From contig JASANG010000727.1 of NCBI GenBank assembly GCA_030248215.1, forward strand, positions 62,001 to 126,000: DNA of 64,000 bases, written 5' to 3'. Within the stretch, counting starts at the first letter, position 1. Each line of letters starts with the position of its first letter. Under the pieces are notes generated by a model. The model was not told the DNA's origin, ran no database searches, and saw only the letters and a list, made by a program, of their open reading frames with translations. The stretch comes from Enoplolaimus lenunculus (taxonomy: Eukaryota; Nematoda; Enoplea; Enoplida; Thoracostomopsidae). Of the stretch, positions 41,470 to 64,000 are shown one piece after another. Position numbers and translations under genes: made by a program.

Positions 41470-42706
41470 TGGCTTCTCCACAGCTTGAAAATTTCCGCCG
41501 GGGGGCGTTTCCTGGGGGGCAGCTAATTTTGCTGGGGGGCAGTTTTCCTGCCCCCCTTTTTATTCTAGATCGTGTTTCCAACTCAACTGAAGATTACTCA
41601 TCGCTCAACATGACAAAAATTCCCCGCAAACGCTAATAACAATAATTTAAAACTGTGATTAACATATATTTTATATATTAGTCACCAGGGTGCAACCGGA
41701 ATTCCGGTTCCGCCAAATTTTCACCTTCCGGTTCCGGTAAATTTTTGCCGCATTTAAAAATTCCGGTATTCAGGGTGCAACCGGAATTACAATTTACCGG
41801 AACCGGAACCGGAATTTGAAAATTTTACCGGAACCGGAAACGGAACCGGAAAGTGAAAAATGCATTTCACCAAAAATTTCATTTTAATTTTATTTATTGC
41901 TCTATTATTTGTGAAATAACCTTAGTCGAACATAGGTATTTACTTTATTTGTTGTATTTTAGATTTTCGTCGTCGACTGAAGTGAAATCCACCATCATTG
42001 GCTTATATTTGGAGTACAAGTGGCTTTCAAAAGAGATTCTTAAAAATTAGCAAAGTTAAGAAACGGCCAAATTATAATACCGGAATTTTTAAATCCGGTA
42101 AAAATTTACCGGAACCGGAACCGGAAGGTGAAAAAATGCCGGAACCGGAATTCCGGTTGCACCCTGCCGGTATTATAATTTGGCCGTTTTCTTAACTTTG
42201 CTAATTTTTAAGAATCTCTTTTGAAAGCCACTTGTACTCCGAATATAAGCCATTGATGGTGAATTTCACTTCAGTCGATGGTGAAAATCTAAAATACAAC
42301 AAATAAAATAAATACCTATGTTCGACTAAGGTTATTTCACAAATAATAGAGCAAAAAATAAGATTAAAATGAAATTTTTGGGAACTGCATTTTTCACTTT
42401 CCGGTTCCGGTTCCGGTAAATTGCAATTCCGGTTGCACCCTGATATAGATACAAATGATGCGTGCATTAAAGTCTACACTCTAAAGAAGGCGATTGTTAG
42501 TCACAGCTTTAGTTTATCATAAGGCTCAGGCGGGTTGAACTTGTTGCTGCAAGGTACTTTCGAATGCTGTAGGCCCTGAAACGGCTGGGGGGCGGCCGGA
42601 AATTCGCGGGGGGGGGGGGCTTTCCGGGGGGCGGCAAAATTTTCGCCAAAATGAAAATTTCGAAAAGTGCTGGGGGGCCCCGCCCCCCACCGTTGTGGAG
42701 AAGCCA
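41470..42706. mobile_element. MITE stack: CCGGAA hAT MITEs inside a G-rich MITE inside the LINE
   Basis: The outer element has ends TGGCTTCTCCACA and TGTGGAGAAGCCA. Its left part runs to 41687 and its right part starts near 42498; TTAGTCAC occurs at both junctions. Between them lie at least three CAGGGTGCAACCGG / TTGCACCCTG ends (41688, 41770-42165 and 42166-42441) plus 55 bp of other sequence. CATAAC at both outer edges suggests the target duplication in the LINE. Confidence 0.65.
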
Positions 42707-44877
42707 GCATAACAGGAATAACATAGCTATTGCACGCTTTTAGAAAAAGCTGGCAATCCCTACTACGTATAGACTACAAAAACCCAAATGCAAAACAGCA
42801 CATTTATTAACAGCAATCTTGAGTTGCCACTGTTTCGCAAATTCATGGAGATAGTTTGGGCGTTTTGTAGGCGCAAACGAGCAGCATTGGATTCTCTTTT
42901 AGGAATAGTGCAATTAATTTTGAGATCATCAGCAAACATTTTTACATTAACATCTGAGCAAGAACTAACTAAATCATTAACCAAAAGATTAAATAGCAAT
43001 GGACCAAGCACTGATCCCAGTGGAGCACCTGAAGATAGAGGCTTAAATTCTGAAAGCTCGTTATCTAATGACTTTAGTTGTTTTAACATGATGTAAATAA
43101 CACCTGGAGCAAATGACACGTCATTACATACAACACCAGTTTTAGTGACAGAGATCGAATGATTGGAACAATCAGTTACACGTGAAAACAGCGAACAGAC
43201 GTATTTATTAAACAAGTCAGCTTTGTTTTTCGTCTGATGGAATAACCTACCACCAACTTTAATAGGCGGAATACCAATGTTTTGTGACATGGCATTTCTT
43301 AGGAAACAGAAAATTTTTGCCTATTCCCTTTTATATTTTTGTTTCTATTGGCTCCTAGTATTTTCTTGGACTAGTTGTGCCAAACTAATAGTGCGAATTA
43401 TTTGCTCAAATACTTTGTGTATATAGGAGAATAAGGAAATATATTAAACTCCAGTCGTAAAAAGGCATATTTAAGTCACCTACTATGATCAAAATTGAAC
43501 AATTTGTGTTCAATAGGGAACTTCAGTATAATTTATATTTGTTTTTATTAGAAATAATATTCCACCGCCTTTTGTGTATATCCGGTCTTGGCGCAAAATC
43601 GCATATTCAGAAGGGGGTTTTGGAACTGTCAAGCCAGGTCTACCCGATGCAAATAAGATCATAAGTATTTATAAACAAGCTCAGTTTAGCAAGCTTAGTT
43701 TTAAGGCTACGCACATTAAAACGAACACATTTTAATGAGGACTATAAAGAAAAAGGGCTTACCCTGTGTGCTGCGTGTAATGTTTATCACGCACACCATT
43801 CATTAATTTTCCTGTTTCATCACTTCAAATGACGGACTTTTGATGTAGTCTCGATAATTGATCACGTTAGATTTTTGTTATAGAGCGTCAGGTGTAGACT
43901 TGTTTCCTTTGGTCAATTTTGTTCAATCTGCACCGTTCTAACAAGACCGACTGCAAGCCGCTAGAGCTTGCCAATTGAACTTTGAGCAAACGCGGAACAG
44001 CAGTCTCCAAATTGTTTTTTGAACAAGTACCCAGACGAAATACATTTAAAATTATTACTGAATTATCTATATTTTTACATAGTTCAGTAGCATCTTCAAG
44101 GTCACGACCATTTTCATTGAGCTTTTTATAACAGCTACGGCGATGAAGATCGTCTTCTTGTATAGCTTTTATATCAGAACAATTTATTAAACGGAAATTT
44201 GACACTTTTGCTGACTACTGATAAATAAGTACTAACTGTTCCCGCTGCAAGAGTGGTGCTAGAGCGGTAATTAAATTGTCAACTTTATTATTAATTTCAT
44301 TAAATCGTTTTTCGTTTTCATTATTAATTGTAGCAATATCAGGAACATCCGTTTTCAATTTATTAAACACAGGAATACAAGACTTGCATATAATAAATAT
44401 ATGATCGTTATTAAGATAGTTCATATTATTGGGCAATTTTAAACATTTATTATGAAGCGAACCCAACAGTCACAGATGGCACACTGAACTCCATTATCCA
44501 CAGTTTGACTGACCTGATGTAGCAATTGCAGAGGCTAAAACACCAGGTGTAGTAGAGAAACGTCGACTCATGATCCATAACAAAGATAGTTATCAAAAAT
44601 ACTACTGCAAGAATTATAAATTTTTAATAATATAAAAGTAATATATCTGAATGCGCACCAGGACAAGCATTTCTCACATGCTTACACACATTATGTATAT
44701 ATGCGTTCATGTGCTCACAATTTTATTCCATAAATTCAAAACCAAAAATATATACCTACTTAATATTTATATTTTATACCTATTGTAATGCTTAATCACG
44801 TTACGGTGACCGTGTGTAACATATAATTTCAAAAGTTTTGAATTGTTCGTTCGATTTTGTGTATTTGCTTTTTCACA

Positions 44878-58311
<13,434 letters not shown>

Positions 58312-59580
58312 TACATTAATTTGTTACTTGTTTTACCCATTTTTGCTAGCTGTAGTTATTTTGTAAACTTTGTATTCTTGAAAATTTTATACAATGTCAT
58401 TAGTGAAATTTAAAATTTACCACAATTTTTCCTTTTCTCAAAGTAATCCACTTCTAATGAATATTGTTTGTAAAAGAAGCTGCGCGGGTATCGAGAAACT
58501 ATGACGGTTTAAACGACGGCGAAAACCTACGCTTAGCAAGTGAGACGGCAAAATGAGGGTTCTCATTCAAACTATTGACAATTATAGTGAAACAGAACCA
58601 ATAGATACGTAGATTTATGGACCAATGAGCGGCTGGATATCCGGCTCTGTTAAAAAACGACATTCGGTTTCGGTGTTCTACATTGCCGGATATTTGTAGC
58701 TAAAAACTACAGTATATTGAACTGTTATTTGCATCTTTTCTGTAAATTCCGCGGCTAAAGTGTCCAATTCTTTGCTATTGCTTGTTATACTGTTTTCAGT
58801 TTTTTGTGATCATTAATACATTTGCCATTATAACCTGGTTTATAATTTGTGAATTTCTACTGCACTAGAACATTGTCATGAGTTGGTATTTGCTGGGTGA
58901 ATTTATTGCGTAAACTTACTAAATTTTTTCAACGCTACTGATTCATAATAAGACTAGACATATTCGTGTAGTATAGTACTATATCTGTTCCATACTTTGC
59001 TGTCTGTTTGGAAAAACGTGGGCATCACTACTATGCATACACGTCTTTTTAAACGTAGATAAACACTATTGTAAGCTTACGGCTAAACTTAAGCACAAGT
59101 TTAAAGTGAGCATAATCCTAAGCCTACGTCTCCTTGTCATTTAGTGGGAGACCCTTATAAGTAACTCGAGCCGCGAGGAGGAATGAGTAACTACTTAGTT
59201 GTCAGTAATTTCCTCCTGATTTAGTCTGGCTGTCTAATCCTACAATCCTGTTTAGATGATTTTCCTTATTTTTGACTAATCTTTGCAAGACTGTGAATGC
59301 CAGGTTTCTAAAGGTAATTGATTTGCTAGTCCATGCAGCCTATTGTAGTCAAATTGGTCGTCATTCGCTTTGATTGGTTCATATCTTGTTCAACGTGTAT
59401 AAACAGCGGAATTCCAATCTACTTTGTGTCGTGCGTGTTAAATCAGAGCGTCCATACTAAAAACATTCATAGTGCAATAGAAAAGTAGCACAATTTAAAA
59501 ATTTTGTGATCAATTAAAAAGGATCGTGCAACTTGTTAGTTTTCGCATTGAACGTAGAGTGAACTGTTGTGTTTGTTTAA
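58312..59580. other. Downstream of vasa, no gene seen
   Basis: AT-rich sequence. GGATATCCGG-like repeat ends lie near 58630-58690, and a short stretch at 59090-59130 resembles worn TAAGCC elements. The vasa 3' UTR should lie at the start of this stretch, but its end cannot be fixed. Confidence 0.4.
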
Positions 59581-59589
59581 CCATGTTTT

Positions 59590-59790
59590 CACCCACAATG
59601 TAAAATTTTTCCCCGATACAATCTTTCACGTATATTAAGGCAAATTATGGGAACCCACTGCGATTTGAAGGGATACTAAAGCAGGCTGGGGGACTGCCAT
59701 GCTTCGCTTCCCCCCACAATGAAAAACTTCCCGCCACTATCTTTCACGTTTATTAAGGCAAATTGTGGGACCCCCTCCCCTGCGATTTGA
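59590..59790. repeat. Two imperfect direct repeats
   Basis: ATCTTTCACGT then ATTAAGGCAAATT and CTGCGATTTGA occur twice about 120 bp apart. Confidence 0.6.
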
Positions 59791-60081
59791 TAAATAGTTC
59801 ACTTTTCCCGTTTTCCAAACAAAACCTAAGTACTTGTCATATTTTCCCTGCGTAAACCACGGAAAATCTATACGATTTTTCCGTTTTCCGAACAAAACCG
59901 CTTCAGATTTTCCCTATCAATCAGGTTCAACCGGAATTATAAAATACCGGAAAATAAAAATTTGTTTTATAGCGCTATTTTATCGCTTTTAATGCTGTAA
60001 ACACACCATTTAGAATACCAAAATCCTGAAACATATAGTAGGTGGAAACATATGATAAAGAATGGAGTGTGGCACAATAAA

Positions 60082-60379
60082 TTTTCCTGTTTTCAATACA
60101 AAACCTGCGCTTCTGGTTTTCGCTATCAACACACTTTAAAACAAGCGATCAACGCACCTAGCCTTGAATTTCACATTTTCCGAACCGAACCACACATCCC
60201 AATTTTCCAGCCAGACCAACCAAGCTTAAATTTTCCTGTTTTCAATACAAAACCTGCGCTTCTGGTTTTCGCTATCAACACACTTTAAAACAAGCGATCA
60301 ACGCACCTAGCCTTGAATTTCACATTTTCCGAACCGAACCACACATCCCAATTTTCCAGCCAGACCAACCAAACAGTTT
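60082..60379. repeat. 149-bp tandem duplication
   Basis: The segment starting TTTTCCTGTTTTCAATACAA at 60082 is repeated at 60231 with very high identity. It gives rise to duplicated short frames that are not genes. Confidence 0.85.
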
Positions 60380-60797
60380 TTTCCTACCAGATCTAAAGAA
60401 AACCTGTACGTTTAACTTTTCCACTTTTTCCTACCGAACTACTTAGCAAATATTCAGGCGTCTGAATTTTCTACTTTTTCAAGCCAAAATTATGCATCTG
60501 ATTTTTCCTACCAAACAAGCGAAATTCTTAGCCGTTATACAAAAGTGGCTGCACTGCAATCCTGGTCATAAGTTTTCCACCTTGGAAAATGGGAAGCTCT
60601 TGTGCTATATATTGGCCGAAATTGAAATGTTTTCATCATGTTCTAAGCATTCTGCAGAAGTGTGCTTGGTTTAAACAACTCGAAAAACAACAAACAATAT
60701 TTGATAAGAAAAATTTTATTGCAACAATTATAATGTCGAACTTTAAAGACCAAGTTTTTAGGTTTCAATTTTTTCAAAGTTCAAAATATTTTAGAAA

Positions 60798-60989
60798 TTA
60801 AAAATTCGGCCACCTTTCCAGTTCAGTTTCATTTTCTTCAGGCTTGGCAAAAAAGTTATTATCGATGATTGTCAAGAGTTTTATTTCAATGTGATGCCAC
60901 GGGGAGTTGACTGGAATAGGAGGCAGCTTTGCTGAATCCATCGGGATTGACTTGCTAGCACTTCGGATATGCATTAAACATAATTTCAA
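60798..60989 (-). mobile_element. Short LTR-retrotransposon (integrase-like) fossil
   Basis: A stretch resembling the KLPPIPVNSPWHHI-type motif that precedes the integrase core of Ty3/gypsy-like elements. It is a small broken remnant. No LTRs or other parts were seen around it. Confidence 0.35.
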
Positions 60990-61272
60990 ATTTCGTTGTA
61001 TATATCGTTCAAAAATATCTTTCTACTGTGGCGCTAGCGGTGCACTCTTTGCCCATATGCGTTCTGCCGTCATGGAAAGTTTGTATGAGCGTTTGCTTCC
61101 AAGATATATTATAGACATACTCGCGAACCTTGCCTTTTGCTATGCAGAGTATGTATTATTTTCTCTATAAGTGAAGTACTGAGCGTTTGACTGTTGCTTT
61201 CTTTCCAACTCTTTAACCACCGTTTTTAGATAATTAACTGTCGTTAATAACGATGTCATCAGTCTATTTTTA

Positions 61273-61935
61273 TAGTGTAATTTTTCCGGGGGAAATGCCA
61301 AGCTAGTAATTTTTCCGGGGGAAAATGCCAAGTTTTCTGGGGGAATGCCAAGTTAGTAATTTTTCCAGGGGGAAATGCCAAACTAGTAATTTTTCTAGGG
61401 GCAAATGCCAAACTAGTAATTTTTCCCGGGGGAAATGCCAAACTAGTAATTTTTCCGGGGGGAAATGCCAAACTAGTAATTTTTCCGGGGGAAATGCCAA
61501 ACTAGTAATTTTTCCGGGGGAAATGCCAAACTAGTAATTTTTCCGGGGGAAAATGCCAAACTAATAATTTTTCCAGGGGGAAATGCCAAACTAGTAATTT
61601 TTCCAGGGGGAAATGCCAAACTAGTAATTTTTCCTGGGGGAAATGCCAAACTAGTAATTTTACCAGGGGGAAATGCCAAACTAGTCATTTTTCCAGGGGG
61701 AAATGCCAAACTAGTAATTTTTCCGGGGGAAATGCCAAACTAGTAATTTTTCCGGGGAAATGCCAAACTAGTAATTTTTCCGGGGGGAAATGCCAAACTA
61801 GTAATTTTTCCATGGGGAAATGCCAAACTAGTAATTTTTCCAGGGGGAAATGCCAAACTAGTAATTTTTCCAGGGGGAAATGCCAAACTAGTAATTTTTC
61901 CTGGGGGAAATGCCAAGCTAGTAATTTTTCCGGGT
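61273..61935. repeat. 29-bp minisatellite, about 22 copies
   Basis: The unit GGGGGAAATGCCAAACTAGT then AATTTTTCC repeats with small changes, mainly in the number of Gs and one variable base before them. Open frames on both strands simply follow the period. Confidence 0.9.
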
Positions 61936-62445
61936 CGGGTGACGAAATTGCTATGAGAGGAAATCTTTAACTATAACACCGCTACAAAATTTTTTTGACG
62001 CCTTTCGTTTTAAACTTTCACCTCAGGCTCCGGTAACATTTGTTGACATCCGGCTCCAGTATTTTTTACCTACGGTTGCACCCTGGTTAACATCCTGTAA
62101 TCGAATATCAGCTTTTTGTAATAATCGGTATCTGTTCTCGTTATAGAAATGCCGAAAATTCCGTGTCTACGTTCAAAATTAGTTATAAATCGAGTACGTT
62201 TTCGTTTGAAAATTGTCAAATTCTTAAACGCGCGTCAGAGTTTTTACCTGCGCCAAACCTTTAAAGAGTTGTGCCAATCATACGCTATTAACAAAGCTAG
62301 ACAGTGAGCGTTGAAAAAAAGCAAAAGTTTTGTGCTTAATTCGGTTGCGTTTAAAAAGCTTTCATGTGTAAAATTCATAAGAGCTATAACGCAAACTGTA
62401 TTAAAGTGTAAATCACCCTGCGATCTTTAAAGTACTGGTTTAACT

Positions 62446-62700
62446 TCAGGCGCAGGTAAAAAGTGGGTCGTGAATAAATGTTTTTCGTGTGAGTAAACCC
62501 GTGGGTAAAAAATTCTTATTTGTCTCGATGAAGCGTGGGTCGGGTAAAAACAATCCGTGCTCACATCTCAACTCTGATTCCTGATCCCAACTATTAGACA
62601 TTAAACGTTTCATACGTTTAGTAAAGTCATTGGGCAGTGGAACGCTTGCGTTTTTTAAAGTTACCGAAAACTCGGTTACTTTCGTTTCTTTATTGGCCCA
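62446..62700 (-). other. Unassigned open frame (possible exon)
   Basis: About 80 codons on the minus strand (TEFSVTLKNASVPLPNDF...) with ordinary amino-acid composition but no family I recognise. Its apparent ATG lies in a repeat end (GGCCCATGTTAAG), and no clear splice site supports it. Confidence 0.25.
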
Positions 62701-62967
62701 TGTTAAGTATACAGGTCTGCCCACTGAGAGACACGGACTGGAGACGTAGAAAGTGGGCAGCTTAGGCTTTTAGGGTTATGTTTAGGAGTAGGCGTAGTAA
62801 AATTAGCCCGTATATTTCATGCAGGATTCTATTTATAGCATGTGTTAAATGTTTCAGACAACCAGTACAAAATCAAACTTCACGAACTATAGTAATGTAT
62901 ATTCATCATTTATGTTGAATGCTGTATAGCCTGAAAGCGTTTTACCCTCGCGTGCTATAAATGTATT

Positions 62968-63158
62968 ATGGCGTTCAAATTGCCTGAATTTTCGTCTTGC
63001 ATTGACGCTTCTGGCATGTTAGTCTGTGTGGGTCTTGTTGACGGCCGTATTCAATTTATGCAATTTTCAGAAAACGACTCACAAATAGCGTCTACCAGTG
63101 CTGTTGCTGTGTCATGACTTGCAGAGCCTGACGTAGTTTTGTCATGCAAACAAAAAGG
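62968..63158 (+). other. Possible WD-repeat-like first exon or pseudogene fragment
   Basis: An ATG at 62968 opens a frame with GMLVCVGLVDGRIQFMQF, like the first blade of some WD40 proteins. A TGA interrupts it at about 63115. The same frame continues as DVVLSCKQK to a GTGAGC donor-like site at 63159. It could be a decayed copy or a chance frame. Confidence 0.25.
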
Positions 63159-64000
63159 TGAGCGGAGTTGGTAGGTAGTATGTGAGTACGCGTAGTCTCA
63201 GAAGTTTTCGTATTTAGAGAGTTTACATGTAAAGTTTAAAGGATGCAGTAATGTCTGGTAAAAGATTTGCCGCAAGCTTGGCAGGATTGCGGCTCTTCGT
63301 TGGAAGCATTTTAGCAGGACAAGGCTTAGGTTGGGCAAGGAAAATTTAAATCACTAGGTGAGAAACTGCCAGGCCAGGCTGTCAGGTATATATGCCGGCT
63401 GAGCGATACGTGCCAGTAGTGAAAAAGCCGGTTTTACCCATCGCTCTTAAATAGTCAAAAATATCAAACAAAAAGACCATCTATGCGCTCCATTTAACAT
63501 TTCATGCGATATCAGGAACGTTTTAAAATACAAATTGCATGCTATTTTGTTTATCCATCTAATTTTACAGGTGTCAGCAGCATTCCACTTTTGCAACGAA
63601 CCATTTCGCCAATCATCATAACATAATTCAAAGTTTGTACCTCCTTCGCAAGGAGTAGGGACAATTTAGATATATTTTAATAGCATGCGTGTCATTGCAT
63701 TACTTTAAGACAGGTGTTAGTCATAGCATAGGTTAACACTTGGTACAAGCTACGTAGCAGATATTAAACAATATTTCATTATGCGAGCCCTTGTAAGGTA
63801 ACAGACAATGGAGTAGATGCAGGTCGGTAGCTGCAACTGAGTACAACTAAATCTTTTGACGCATCGACATGAAAATTTGCTGTTTGTATAGAATGGCTGT
63901 GGTCAAATAGTTGCACAACCAGTGTACTGATCTTTTGGACATCATAATTTAAATGCCTCTCCGCGCGAGAACAGAGTTGGACCTTTTAAGATTGAGTAAA

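Larger units (their letters stand above)
40160..44570 (-). mobile_element. Broken APE-type LINE with nested insertions
   Basis: Read on the minus strand, 44466-43888 encodes an ORF1-like coiled-coil and nucleic-acid-binding region. About 43735-43560 encodes endonuclease pieces (NVRSLKTKLAKLSL, LRQDRIYTKGGG). 43290-42763 encodes reverse transcriptase with GSVLGPLLFNLLVNDL and FADD. 41469-41390 encodes MDYCSPVWSPYLL. 40370-40160 encodes the C-terminal end (SYAGLPNLSQYE, FAYRFIYLWNTLPEKV) and a stop. The frame has an in-frame stop and frame changes in the endonuclease region, and the fingers of the reverse transcriptase are missing. A MITE stack (41470-42706) and SINEs (40900-41390) split it. 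It resembles CR1/L2/Rex-like elements and is inactive. Confidence 0.8.

Noticed and set aside
61273-61935. CRISPR-like array
   Set aside because: The units are head-to-tail repeats without unique spacers, in an animal-type genome.

Overview
This window is eukaryotic nuclear DNA, most likely from an invertebrate animal. It is AT-rich, the genes are split by GT-AG introns (one GC-AG), and the spaces between and inside genes are packed with small non-autonomous DNA transposons. A Vasa gene with CCHC zinc knuckles, a BPI/LBP-type protein and an animal-type PAF1 all fit a metazoan. A tunicate would suit the zinc-knuckle Vasa and the compact multi-exon genes, but other invertebrate groups are not excluded. 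The assignment is inference.

Four protein-coding genes could be rebuilt exon by exon, with every splice phase agreeing. (1) A class I SAM-dependent methyltransferase of 248 residues lies on the minus strand (24460 down to 6609, five exons). Its last intron is about 15 kb. (2) A secreted BPI/LBP-family lipid-binding protein of 548 residues lies on the plus strand (12075-19022, four exons), wholly inside that intron and antisense to the host gene. (3) PAF1, the RNA polymerase II elongation-complex subunit, lies on the minus strand (39063 down to 33451, seven exons, 534 residues). (4) Vasa/DDX4, the germline DEAD-box helicase, lies on the plus strand (44878-58311, 18 exons, 642 residues, two CCHC knuckles).

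Layout: 1-6.6 kb is transposon debris and repeats. 6.6-24.5 kb is the methyltransferase with the nested BPI gene and a palindromic minisatellite (16.7-18.35 kb). 24.58-26.40 kb is a long satellite just upstream of the methyltransferase start codon. 27-33.4 kb is intergenic, with MITEs and a remarkable block of short hairpins (31.1-32.3 kb). 33.4-39.1 kb is PAF1. 40.1-44.6 kb is a broken LINE carrying nested MITEs and tRNA-derived SINEs. 44.9-58.3 kb is vasa. 58.3-64 kb is mostly repeats, including a 29-bp minisatellite and a short LTR-element fossil.

Many of the MITEs show 8-bp target-site duplications, which marks them as hAT-type. Two hAT MITE groups carry internal runs of the hexamer TAAGCC/GGCTTA, and others have ends built from CCGGAA or GATTCGG steps. 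Tc1/mariner-type MITEs (TA duplications) and fold-back elements are also present. No rRNA gene, convincing functional tRNA gene or CRISPR array was seen. The four genes show no shared pathway; they are neighbours only.
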